This document shows, piece after piece, positions 24,691 through 35,217 of a DNA stretch of 64,000 bases; within the stretch, counting starts at the first letter, position 1, and each line of letters starts with the position of its first letter. The position numbers and the translations under genes were made by a program. The notes beneath the pieces were generated by a model. The model was not told the DNA's origin. It worked only from the letters and a program-made list of their open reading frames with translations, and made no database searches. Origin of the DNA: Isoetes taiwanensis (taxonomy: Eukaryota > Streptophyta > Lycopodiopsida > Isoetales > Isoetaceae); NCBI GenBank assembly GCA_021234155.1, contig JAJEKV010000002.1, forward strand, positions 43,639,203 to 43,703,202. The letters run 5' to 3'.

Positions 24691-25260
24691 GCTCAACAAC
24701 AACGCCATGAGAATACTATTCTCAGGCTTGAGATTGAGAAACTCCGGCAGGATAATCTTACAATGCATGAAGCAATCCGAAAGGTTTCCTGTTCTAATTG
24801 TGGCGGTCCTGCTGGTTCCCTCAGAGACATGGGTTTAGAAGAACAGCGTCTTCGTGTGGAGAATGCTTGTTTGAAGGAAGAAGTAAGTATTCTCAGAACT
24901 ATAAAATCGAATCTCAGTTCATTCTTTTACTTAGTTTTACTCTCTTCTAATTTCAAAACCTCTGGTGCTTATTTCCAGCTTGATCGAGTTGTAGCAGTTA
25001 CAGCCAAACTGTTTGGCGGACCTATATCATCCGCCATTTCTAACCCTCACCCTCCACAATATAGCAGTGGCTTGGACCGTTCTGTTGGTGCTAAGGTTTG
25101 GCATTATCTTTTTCTTCTCATGTTTTTTATCTCTAGTCCTAGCATTACTAACTTGGATTTTTAGGCGCTTTAGGAAATGGTCTCTCAAAGCAACAAAGGA
25201 TTCGGCTGGGGTTCTTCGCACCTGGAAGCTCCATTTTGTAAACCAAAGCTTAAGAGATAG
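24691..25260 (+). pseudogene. Captured class IV HD-ZIP gene fragment (leucine zipper region)
   Basis: Exon 24691-24882 (after TTTTTATAG, before GTAAGT) encodes 64 residues starting AQQQRHENT and containing SCSNCGGPAG and GLEEQRLRVENA. Exon 24979-25095 (after TTTCCAG) encodes 39 residues with LDRVVAVTAKLFGGPISS. This is the zipper-loop-zipper region with the C-x-x-C motif specific to plant class IV HD-ZIP transcription factors. The homeodomain upstream and the START domain downstream are missing. A third possible exon from 25174 ends at a stop at 25260 and does not look like HD-ZIP. Intact splice sites and phases show capture of genomic DNA, not cDNA. It lies inside the CACTA-like element and could yield a truncated or chimeric transcript. 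Confidence 0.85.
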
Positions 25261-25600
25261 AACAGTAAGATTGGGCTACTTTTGTCTTTAAAGTAATTGA
25301 CCTTGTGTTAGATTTGAGGTTGTTGTTTAAATGATAGGTGACTCTATTTGCAGGTAGAAATCGACGTTGTCTTATCTTGGGAATCAAAGCCGATCAAGAT
25401 GCAGCTTACCTGAATCTCATCTTTGCCTACCTGACACCTGCTTGTGTCTGAACGTGAAACCTTCTCTTTCGAAAAAAATGGAGCAGAGATACAAGCTATT
25501 ATTGGACCAGCCTAAAAAACCTTTCTAAAATCTGTTGAAGTAATTAGAGAGCAGAAACAAGAACAATTGCTTGTTTCTTTATGTTCTATACTTCTCATTT
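25261..25600. other. Noncoding stretch downstream of the HD-ZIP fragment
   Basis: An acceptor-like TTTGCAG at about 25350 is followed by about 25 open codons of unknown origin. No recognisable gene. Confidence 0.35.
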
Positions 25601-25749
25601 AAGATTCAATTTGTTTCTCAAAATACATTCAAAATACATAAACAAGATTGCTGTATATTTTGAATATCGATTCTTTGTGTTTTTTTTTTTAATTATATAT
25701 ATATGTAGTATAATATAAACAATGGATATAAATATAAACAATTGGGAAG

Positions 25750-26461
25750 TGGTCTAAGTGGGAGTAAATGTTTTTAATGTATGTCATGTGTCAACTTCTG
25801 ATTAGTTATAAGGCATTAGAAACAACAGTTGTTTTTTCTATGTGTCATAATAATGCTTTTTTGTTTCAAAAATATGCCACGTCTCCATATTTGATTAGCC
25901 AAAATAACATTTTTATATTTAAAAAGCATGCCATGTGTTGATATTTCATTGGTTAAGAGGCACAATAGAAATAACACATCGATTTTCTACATGTCACAAT
26001 AATGCTTTTCTATATGTCCTTATTTAAAAAAAACAATAGTTAGTAACATTAAAAACATTAGCTAACTTTAAGTAACACATGTGGGACCCAGCTAAATAAC
26101 ATGTAGTTTTTTTTAAAAACTATCTTCCTTTGACGTTGTAATTTTATTTTTCATGTGTAGTAATATCTAAACCTACGGGTGCTATTTAGAAGACAAACAA
26201 CATGTGCCTCCTCTAAAAACAACAGTCACGAAAAAACCACGTGTAGACCATTTCTGCCAAAAAAACAACAGCCACGAAAAAACCACGCGTAGACCATTTC
26301 TGCCAAAAAACAACAGTCACGAAAAAACCACGTATAGACCATTTCTGCCAAAAAAAACCACTGTCCCTTTGTGCAAATCCGGATAAACGGGCCACGTGGT
26401 TTTTTGGGGCCATTTTGGTGTTGTTTTTGGCATAAAACAACACTTCCGTACAACTAAAAAA
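25750..26461. repeat. Right subterminal repeats of the CACTA-like element
   Basis: ATGTGTCA and ACATGTC words recur at 25780-26010. From about 26215 to 26358 a 46-bp unit (ACAACAGTCACGAAAAAACC ... TAGACCATTTCTGCCAAAA) is repeated three times, with a fourth partial copy. These parallel the left subterminal array. Confidence 0.7.
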
Positions 26462-26492
26462 CAACTGTGGACCAAAAATTGGGGTCAGTGTG
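26462..26492 (-). repeat. Right terminal inverted repeat of the CACTA-like element
   Basis: Read on the minus strand it begins CACACTGACCCC and continues AATTTTTGGTCCACAGTTG; it pairs with 7550-7580 and is followed by TGC (26493-26495). Confidence 0.88.
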
Positions 26493-26988
26493 TGCTCAAG
26501 CATCTTTTGCAAATAAATCATCTAAGTTGCGGCAACCAATGGTTTTTAAGGAAGGAGATTAGGTATGGATGAGGATCCATAAAGGCCACTTTAAGAAAGA
26601 TGCGTGCAAGAAAGATCTTAAGTTGGCACCCCATTTCCATGGACCATTTCAAGTTATAAGTGGTTAATGAGAGTGCATATCAATTACAAATGCCTCAATG
26701 TTAGAAAATGTATGATATAGTGAATGTATAATTCCTAAAAGCTTATCAAGGTAAAGACTTACCTCCAGTTGAGAGGTTAAGTGAGCCAGAATTGATTGGT
26801 ATTTCTAAAGTTCTAGAATCGGGAAACAATTTTGGAAGAAAAATTCACTAGTGGTTCAAGACAGTATTTGGTAAAGTTTGCTCACAAACCTACGAAGGAC
26901 GCTTCATGGATACGTGGCAATGTTTTAGAAGTTTATCCTGATATTTTTATGGAATATAAAGATCGGAAAGAAAAGGAAGCCGAGAGAT
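26493..26988 (+). pseudogene. Ty3/gypsy chromovirus pol, 3' end with chromodomain remnant
   Basis: This continues the frame cut at 7549. It shows AQAS, then the integrase C-terminal motif with GPFQVIS (near 26640-26660), NESAYQLQMPQ, LPPVERLSEPELIGISKVLES, and a chromodomain-like piece with DASWI and NVLEVYPDIF. The last codons are ahead of a TAA at 26986-26988. Several indels and stops break it. Together with 5585-7549 it forms one original element. Confidence 0.85.
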
Positions 26989-27108
26989 AAGTAGATGTCC
27001 AAGGACAGGCTTCTATTAGCCGGCCTACGCGAGGGCCAAGGAAGGACTATGCTCGAATGGCTAAAGGTATTTAAACACCCTTTTGCAGCAGAGGACTGCT
27101 GCAATGTC

Positions 27109-27475
27109 AAGAGGGAGGGAATAATATATGCCAAGGACGTGGCAAAAGTCTTTGGGTCTTTTTGGGCCGTGTGGGCCTTTGTCCAAAGGAGGTTTTGGTC
27201 CAAAGGAGGACCAAAGGGTTATGCATGCTATATAGTTGCTCGGGGGAGAGCTCTGGGGCAGCTGTGTATTGGCTGAGAGCTCGTGATTGGGTGGTGAGAT
27301 AGCATGTCACGCCAAGTGTCTGTTTTAGGAACTGATAGATTCAGTCACAACATTCAATCCTCCATATGCATTGTCTGTAAATCTGTTAATCCGTATCTAT
27401 AGACCGGTGAATCCTTAGCTGTAGATCTAGCATACAATTGACTCAATTCTGACCCAGAAAGGTTTTCGAATCAAA
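27109..27475 (+). mobile_element. Probable 3' LTR of the gypsy element
   Basis: A polypurine tract AAGAGGGAGGGAA (27109-27121) follows the coding end, as expected just before a 3' LTR. A TATA-like CTATATAG lies at about 27229. The right boundary is not determined, and TG..CA ends are not clear. No second LTR is in the window for comparison. Confidence 0.45.
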
Positions 27476-27541
27476 AATACTCTTCTACCAGGGGATCATG
27501 GCATATTCGCATAGAATCAAGGCAAAAAGATGTATATATGT

Positions 27542-27614
27542 GATGTAGAATGGCATGGGAGAAGCCATTCTTTCTGCTGATGTAGAATGGCATGGGAGAA
27601 GCCATTCTTCCTGC
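27542..27614. repeat. 37-bp tandem duplication with internal hairpin
   Basis: GATGTAGAATGGCATGGGAG begins at 27542 and again at 27579. Each copy can fold through GAATGGC / GCCATTC. Related GGCCATTC / GAATGG words occur at 27740-27770. Confidence 0.75.
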
Positions 27615-27814
27615 CCCCATGCCATTGTACTTCGTCAAGGCAAGAAGGACCAGATTCAAGGTGTTTTGTGGAGTAGCTTTTTCATTCTTGAGGCAAGAAT
27701 CTGGACTCACTTGCCTTGACGTTTAGAAAATTGAAAGCGGGGAGGCCATTCTTGCATGGAATGGTGACCTCAAAACACCTTTGTAATAGGTAAAGGCCAT
27801 TGAGGCGATTTTTT

Positions 27815-27827
27815 ACGGCAGAAAAAG
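27815..27827 (+). repeat. Direct repeat left of the recombinase gene
   Basis: ACGGCAGAAAAAG here recurs exactly at 30551-30563, preceded in both by TTTT. The pair brackets the recombinase gene 2.7 kb apart. Cryptons integrate by recombination and may carry short direct repeats, but a 13-bp match can arise by chance in a window this size. Confidence 0.3.
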
Positions 27828-27934
27828 GGGCGGCGAGGCAAAGGGGGCAAGGTGTCAGCGGCGGACGCTGGCGGCTTCATGCCGGCCGAGCCTCATCGCC
27901 GCCCAGCCTTTTTCCACATTCGCCCGTCAGAAAG

Positions 27935-27942
27935 TATATAAG
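27935..27942 (+). promoter_or_regulatory. TATA box ahead of the tyrosine-recombinase gene
   Basis: TATATAAG after a GC-rich stretch and followed by a pyrimidine-rich leader. It lies about 720 bp upstream of the first likely coding exon; candidate leader introns lie between. Position and sequence are right for a plant core promoter, but function is inferred. Confidence 0.4.
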
Positions 27943-28658
27943 TTTTTCTTTCCTCCTTTCTTCCCGCGATACTTTCATCGTCATAGTCGCGGTACGTGAG
28001 CTATGGTGATATCTCTTTTGGCATGGGCATTGCCTTTTTACATTGCCATAGCATTTGTGCATGGTTTACCGGTTGCCATAGGCGATTTTTTGCGGATCGC
28101 CATACTTTTTGGTGTTGATCTTTCGGTTTTGTGGATTTTTTTTCATTCCGGCGGTACGCCATGGCTGGTTTTTTGAGTTTTTCTTGGAGTTTGTGTCATT
28201 TGAAGCTCGGGTAAAAAGCAAATCTGTTAATCTTTTACTAACAGAGTGCCGAGATCTTACTTTCAATGGTTTTTTTGTAGATTTGGAAGGATCTTTTGTG
28301 AAGATTTGAGAAGGTAACTTCATTTGCATGCCTTTCTTTGGATTATTTACCTCGCTTTGCGTCTCTAACGATTTCTTTGTGTATTTAGATGCCTACATTT
28401 TACGGATCTTATTTGTGGAGTCTGTTAGGACCGATTAGATTCACTATTAACGGTTGCTTCAAGAATATGCCTAGTTTATTTCTATGCCAAGTTGCTTCAA
28501 GAAGATGCCTAGCTTATTCCTATGCTTGTTTTTTTTCCATATTTCTTTATCCTGTTAGCATTTACCTATAGCAAATCTTGTTAAAGGTTTGATGCTTCAC
28601 AATGTCTTTCCCTTTTATCCTTTCTGTCCTTGCTAATCTTGTGCTCATTATTGTAAAG

Positions 28659-30057
28659 ATGAGCATGGAAGATATAGATGTTGATGAACCTGAAATTGCT
28701 GTCCCGAACTTTGGTCTTAACCTTACTCAAGAGCTTTCTCTTCTGGATAATATTTTGCCTGCTGAGGTTGACGAGATAATTGGGAAGATCGATTCTATGG
28801 TACTGACTGAGCATCATCAGGAGTTTGAAGGAATAGAATGGGATGTTGAAGAGGACGTTGCACAAGAAAAGGATGATGAATTCTTACATTTGGATGAAGA
28901 TATAATGAAGATGATTAACAATGGTGGAGAAGATAATTCCTCAGCTCTAACTGAGTGGGCAAGAAGAAGGTTTGATTCATGGAGAAAATGCTTTAATCAT
29001 GATGTTTCTATTCCTATTGAGGATCTTGATCACCGAGTTTTGAATAACATGCTGGTTCCCTTCATCATCCAAGTAAAGAAGAAAAACGGTCTGTTGTATC
29101 ATGCTGACAGGTAATTTGATCTATTGTACATTTTATTTTCTTTTGCATTTCAATTAATTAAGTTTTTTTTCAGCTTAAGTGTATTGTTTCGAGCCATAGA
29201 AAGAATTGTTAGGAAGAAACAAGAAGCTATTGTTGCAGTCTGGATTTGCAGAGCCAAAGTTTAATATCCTTCATTCCGATGTCTTTCGAAAGTCTGTCAT
29301 TGCTTTTGTGTCAGCTGTTAGGAGGTCTAAGAGTCTTGGAATTGGAATGAAACCTAAAAAAGCAGCAGCTTTATATAATTTATTTTTCCAGTTCTTTTAA
29401 CTTAGTGTTCTATTTTAGGTCTGGTATCATAGCAACAGAGTTGGTGAGAAGACTATTAGGCTATGGTTGAAATGCATGGGGGAGCTTGCTAATCTTGACA
29501 TTACGAACAAGAGCGGAAGGGTTACTAATGTCACAAGGATGTCATTGACAGGAGTTCCTTCGAAAATTGGACTGCAGGTTACTGGTCTATTACTTCATTT
29601 CAGAAGTAAGTAATCATTTGTTTTTTTCTGATTTTATGTTAATTTTTTGTTGTTCTTTAGGTATGACAGGTCTAGGGATTTGCAAGTCGATGCTGCTATG
29701 GACATAATCGGGAAGCCAGTTGCTGATGATGGCAGTGGTAGAAATTATCAGGATGTTCTTAATGCGCATGTGGATAAGCGGAGGAAGATTGAGAATGAGA
29801 AGCTGAAATCTAGTGCTGTTATTAGTGATTCGCATACCAAGAGACCCTTTTTAAGGGGTAGTACCTCCAATAGTGGCATCTTGGCCGAATTGAATCCTAA
29901 TGTAATTTCTAGGCCAGTTTGTGGAGACATTGTTGCAGCTAGTGCAGGTTCTAGGGTGGTGACAACAACAACCAACTTGAATGGAGATCCTGGGATCTAT
30001 AAGGGGAAGAACGGTGAAGAGGTGAAGCTTTATGATCCATTGATGAGAATATCTTGA
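28659..30057 (+). CDS. Crypton-like eukaryotic tyrosine recombinase gene, probably defective
   Basis: Exon 1 (28659-29110, ends CAG|GTAATT) begins MSMEDIDVDEPEIAV and is acidic. It ends with LTEWARRRFDSWRK ... LDHRVLNNMLVPFI ... KKNGLLYHAD, which matches the core-binding part of Crypton/ZMYM2-KIAA1958-type recombinase domains. Exon 2 (from 29174) gives LFRAIERIVRKK and, after a frame change at about 29240, KFNILHSDVFRKS and GIGMKPKKAAA. Exon 3 (29419-29605) has VWYHSNRVGEKTI and TNKSGRVTNVTRMSLTGVP, the H/K-x-x-R catalytic box. Exon 4 (29661-30057) starts YDRSRDLQVDAAMD, whose Y is the candidate nucleophile, then an unrelated tail. The block with the first catalytic arginine seems missing between exons 2 and 3. 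The exon 2 donor is unclear. It could be a transposon gene or a host-adopted one. Confidence 0.6.
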
Positions 30058-30550
30058 ATAGTGCGATTGATGCATGGCCTGAGGCTCCCAAGCTTTTCCG
30101 TGTGCTATTATCAAGAATAACACTGTTACTACTTCAGGTGGTTTCTCATTTATGGCTCCAGTTGCTAATTGCGTGTTTATAACATGTGCGGATGGTCGTT
30201 CTGTTGGGGAAGCTTTGGAATCATGGAAGAAAAAGACATGATCAGTTCTTGTCTTCTTCTATTTTCAGTTGATCAATTTTGTCCTTTTTTTTGAAAATTT
30301 GTGGAATTTTCTTAATCAGTACTGTGTTACTGTTTTTGATCAGTGTAATCCTGAATTTCTATTACAGTCGATATGATCTTGAATTTCTGTGCTATTTTTG
30401 TGTTATGCAATAATGAAAATCAAGTGATCAATGGATAAATCAAGTGAATCAACTCACGAGACCATTTCAAGAACTATTACGGATATAAAATGAGCTGAAA
30501 ACAGCCAAAATGTGGCCCCCTTTACATTTATGGGTCAAAAAAAATTTTCA

Positions 30551-30563
30551 ACGGCAGAAAAAG
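30551..30563 (+). repeat. Direct repeat right of the recombinase gene
   Basis: Exact partner of ACGGCAGAAAAAG at 27815-27827. Confidence 0.3.
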
Positions 30564-30656
30564 TGGATTGCCGGTAGGCCTATCATTGGCTGTAAGTAAA
30601 GAACTGCTTCACGTCTGTTCAAACAGCTATGTTTATGCCTTCAGCTCGGGGTATCT

Positions 30657-30663
30657 TATATAT
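30657..30663 (+). promoter_or_regulatory. Possible TATA box of the diacylglycerol kinase gene
   Basis: TATATAT about 90 bp upstream of the chosen start codon at 30750, with a GC-richer stretch before it. Placement fits a short leader; no other promoter signal was identified. Confidence 0.4.
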
Positions 30664-30749
30664 CACGATCTTAAAAGTAGGCCCTGCATGTTCCGTTGAA
30701 GAAATGCTTTTGTGAACTTAGTCAGATCACATCACAGTTTTCTTATAAG

Positions 30750-33700
30750 ATGCCTTTCCACAGGCCGTGTAAAAGGAAGGAGGAAATGAATATGGAAGAT
30801 TTTAAGATCCCCAAATATGTGCTCAGAGGAGAAAAAACAACTGAGGATGGGCTTATCCCTAGTTGCCCCATTCTCGTTTTTATAAACACTGGTAGTGGTG
30901 GTCAATTGGGAAGTGGTCTTCTGGAAACTTTTCGTGGTATCATCAACCCAGAGCAGGTATTTTTAGTTCCCATTTCTTAATTCTCTCTTCAGTTCCGTCC
31001 TGAATGACATATATGAGAACATAGAAAAATGGGAACAAAGCTTTTTGAGCTACAGTGAATATTTCAAAAGCTAGGTGCAATGCTCCCAAAGATTTGACTT
31101 TATCCCTCTTTGACGGAATAAGTGCCCCCCAAAATTCACAACAGCTTGTATGAATCGTCGTCTCTGTCTTGTTAGTATCCCTTATAGTTATAACATGTTG
31201 AACTACAAACCTGTAAGTGCTTGAGTGTGATGCGTGTTTACATGTTGGAGTTTTCATATCATGTTTGTGGTATCAGGTGTTCGAATTACCAGCTCAACAG
31301 CCTCAGGAAGCACTTCAGAAAACTTTGGAGAATATGGAGAAGCTCAGAGCAGAAAGTGATCGGTTTGCAACAGAAATCCTGCCCAAATTACGAGTTGTTG
31401 TGAGTCCATATGCTTCATTATACGACTTCTTTGGCACATGAATTTAGCCGCTTAAAGTATACAAAAATCACTTCAGGTTGCAGGTGGCGATGGCACAGCT
31501 GGTTGGTTACTTGGGACAATTTGTGACTTCAAATTAAAATATCCCCTTCCAGCCGCTACCATTCCCCTTGGGACAGGAAATAATCTTCCATTTTCATTTG
31601 GATGGGTATGTGCTTATTTTCTTTCTACAGTAGCGCTATCATTGATTATCCTCGGGTTTAGATTCAATTGCACACCATAACTTACGAATCTCATTATCAT
31701 TTCAGGGCAGGAAAAACCCTGGAACTGATCTTCAGTCAGTGAAGAGAATTTTGAAAGATGTAGCTGATGCGAAGCCTATGGATGTTGATAGGTAGGCTGC
31801 CTATGGATGTTGATAAAATATTACTTGAAATGAATAAGCAAAATAGGAATGGACATGGACAAAATAGGAGGCAGTATACCGTTTAAATTGCTTAAATTGC
31901 TCATGACCCTTCAGAATGTCGTAAGACAGACAAATTGTTGCTTGCATGAGTAATAATAGTTAGGGTTAACAGTTATTTGGTATATCAATCTTCTCCTACG
32001 ACAATTGGATATAATCACAGTGCGAAGATTAGCGGCCAGTAAATTCACTTTAACACTTGAAAGAAATTTAAAGTATTCCAAGCCTTTCCAAACGATTGGA
32101 TGTTATTGTGTTGCTGGGAACAATTTCTGAAAGTTGCAACATGAAAGTAATACCTTTTATGTATTTTGCAGCTGGCATTTTCTAATGGCCATGAAAGTTC
32201 ACAATCTGGGGCCAGAGGCACCGAACTCATTACATGTCTTCCAATGTGTCTCGCAACCTAGGGTAAGGAGTCCATCAATTAAATGGAACCTTGACTGAAT
32301 TTCAAGTTTTTTCCTATGTTTCATCTGTCTTATATTCAATGCTTCTAGTTTCTACTACTGCACAATCTATGTCCACTTGAATGTGCTCGTAAAGACAGTC
32401 CTAGAACAAAGTTGAACATGTGCCATTTGCCATTGTATATTTCTTTTTGAAATTTCCCTACTTTTGTATGTTTCTTTAATTTGGAATTGCTTTATTCTCA
32501 GGATGATGTGCATGTATATCGGGGAGGATTCTGGAATTATTTTAGTATAGGTAAAAAACTAAACAAAATTACCTTCTTGATTATCTAGCCTCTTTGTTAT
32601 TTCACCCTTGATTATTTGTTGCTCATTCACTGGATAATCCAGGACTGGATGCACAGGTTTCATATGAATTTCATGCAAAGAGAAAAGCAAATCCAGACTT
32701 CTTTAAAAACCAACTTGTTAACCAGGTTTGTTACCCTACCTTTCATAGCTAAAATATGTAGTATTTTGTATGTGACTTGGACTGTTGATTTCGTTTCAGG
32801 GTACATACGCACTGCTTGGAATAGGAGACTCATTTCACCCTTCCTCAAGGTGGATCCTTAAACGTATTCCATTTTCATGGATTCCCAGTTATTATAATGC
32901 TATTTTTCTTGTTTATTAGCATTCCCGTCCAATGCAGGACTCTTATACTTCGTATTACTTATCCAGTATCCAGCAACTTGCGAATATAAAATATGCAGGA
33001 TTGGATGGAATATGGAAAGCGTTAGAGATACCATCAAAGTCTGTACTAACTTTAATCGCTTTAATGGCTTTTGTGACAGAATTTTGGCCTTGTATACAAT
33101 GACTAAATCCAGCTTCATGTCTTCTTTTGTAGCATAAGGTCCATTGTCCTTTTGAACCTGCCAAGCTTTTCTGGTGGGCTTGATCCTTGGGGAGATCCTA
33201 GCGATGACAAATCAAAGGAGGTATGAATTGATAGGGGGCTTACATGCAAGAGCTGTGATTGTCTCTTTATATGGTAAATTAAATTAATGCACTTTTATGT
33301 ATAGAGGGGCTTGAAGCCTCCTTCAGTGAACGATGGCCTATTAGAGGTAGTTGGCTTTCGTGATGGCTGGCATGGTTTGGTATTACTCCTTCCCAAAGGT
33401 CATGGTACACGTTTAGCACAGGCAAGAAAGACATTGATTCAATCCATTTATTTCAAGTACTTGCATGAGCTTTATATTATTCTAAGTATCGCTTGGCAGG
33501 CAGCAAAGGTTCGGATTGAATTCAAAGCTGGATCCTCAAAAAAGCACACATACATGAGAATGGATGGTGAACCCTGGAAACAACCTTTGTCTGACAATCC
33601 AGAAGATACTGTGATTGAAATTTCCCATCATGGGAAAGCTTCGATGCTTGCCAAAGGTAATTGTAGGGCTTCGGACCACTTTGTGAGAGAAGAAGCAAGT

Positions 33701-33802
33701 GAAGATGGACCACCCTATCCAATACTTACGGCGGTCGATGAAGATGAATCCAAAAGGAAGTTTGGTTCGGCTTCAACCTTTCGATATGAAGAAGACGCCT
33801 AG
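30750..33802 (+). CDS. DGK5-like: Diacylglycerol kinase, plant DGK5-like (cluster III)
   Basis: Twelve exons: 30750-30956, 31277-31399, 31477-31605, 31706-31791, 32172-32262, 32502-32550, 32643-32725, 32800-32849, 32967-33038, 33133-33220, 33305-33421, 33500-33802. They join in phase to 465 residues. The enzyme phosphorylates diacylglycerol to phosphatidic acid using ATP. The catalytic domain starts with [14 protein letters not shown] and has the nucleotide-binding GGDGT ([13 protein letters not shown]) and PLGTGNNLP. The accessory domain has [44 protein letters not shown] and [11 protein letters not shown]. There are no C1 domains, as usual for this plant group. Family members are about 490-510 residues. 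Start at 30750 is the first ATG in frame; ATGs at 30786 and 30792 are alternatives. Exon 8 is about six residues shorter than expected and lacks the usual QGWFCASL piece. The eleventh intron is GC-AG. Possible AATAA-type signals follow at 33845. Confidence 0.93.
33422..33499 (+). other. GC-AG intron of the diacylglycerol kinase gene
   Basis: The exon ends GCACAG and the intron begins GCAAGAAAG, the strong consensus for the minor GC-AG class. It ends CTTGGCAG before GCAGCAAAG. The join is in phase and matches the family protein (LAQ then AAKVR), so the donor assignment is firm. Confidence 0.85.
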
Positions 33803-33950
33803 TTTGCTGCATCACATTTTACTGTAATTGTATTCCTTGTATCATAATAATTCATTCATTAAATTGCATGCATCAATAATCGCATGCTGCTTCCGATAAA
33901 GATTATACTTCCAATAATAAAAAGTGTGCCTGTGCCTGTGTTTTTTTTAA

Positions 33951-35217
33951 GGGAAAAACTACAGAATGCCATTATGTAGTGCCCTTAATGCCCCTGGTCA
34001 ATGTATACTATATTTTTTATTTTTTAAAATGATTCAAATACCCTTAAGATTTACAATATATTTTGTATTTTTTAAAATGATTCAAATACCCTTAAGATTT
34101 ATGTTAATTTTTGAAATGCCCTTACGTATAAGGGAATGTCTCTCTGCTTGACATTCCTGTGTGAAAACGCCAATCCCAAAGTGAGGCATTGTTGATTACG
34201 TGGAATGTCTTGCAGACATTCCCTTAACGTCGGCTAATCTGCCTTGCATTTAAAAATCGATAGCGACTCAGGAATGGCCGGTAAGAGTTCAAGAATGCAA
34301 GGTAAATGGCTCCGGAATGCAAGGTAAATCCAAGAATGCGAGGTAAATCACTTCAGAATGTAAGGTAAATTCAAGAACAAGCAGAACAGAGGAAAAATCT
34401 GGAGCTGCCGTCGAACCTTGCAGCATTCAGGGAAAGAAACGGAGCCACATGTCGCAACAGGATTGGACGAGGCAGCAGAATGCAAGGCAGGTTGCTTTTA
34501 CGTTTCTTTTAAAGTCTCAAAGTGCCCTTGAGACCTATAACGTGTGTTTTTTTTGTGAAGAAAAATTGATGGAGCTAGGCAAAAATAGATGGAGCAAAAT
34601 GAATTTCGATCAAAAGGATCGAAGGAGCGAATTTGATGGTGCCCGAGCCTCTAGAATCATGACAGCTTGTGCCTTCAGAATCGTGAAAGAATGACCCTTT
34701 CGCAGAAGCTGTATTCTGGCTTGCATAGAGCAAGACATGGAGAGATAAGAGAAAAAACTACATTGTATGTCCTTTTTAGTTTTAGTACTTGTCGAAACCT
34801 ATTTCAAAATATACTTTCCTTTTCCCGAATAGTAAAAGTGTATACCGGAATATGCTTTTGCTATTTGGGCAAAAAATCTTGAGAAAATAGAATTGATGCA
34901 GAATCATGAGAGCCTATGAGCAAAAATCGATGGAGCAGGCAAAAACCGATGGGAACTATGCACAAAAATGGGCAAAAATCGATGGAGCAGGCAAAAACCG
35001 ATGGGAACTATGCACAAAAATGGGTGGCGATCCAAAAAACTGGCGCCTAAAAAGAACTGCTGAAAAAGGGCATAATACGAAAAATGGAAGGGCATTTTGT
35101 GAAACTTGAAATGTTACAAAAGAATATACGTTGACCAAGGGCCTTTGGTGAAATTATGAAAGTTAGGGGCATCTGGTGAAATTCGTCAAAATATAGGGGT
35201 ATTTTGTAGTTTTTTCC
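33951..35217. mobile_element. Non-autonomous DNA transposon with terminal inverted repeats
   Basis: Left end GGGAAAAACTACAGAATGCC (33951) and right end GGTATTTTGTAGTTTTTTCC (to 35217) are inverted copies with few differences. The interior has a 60-bp-scale tandem duplication (about 34015-34100), short AAGAATGCAAGGTAAAT repeats at 34280-34375, and a 52-bp tandem duplication (34920-35023). No coding gene. The ends resemble AAAACTACAAAATGCCC-type plant elements, but superfamily is uncertain. Confidence 0.6.
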
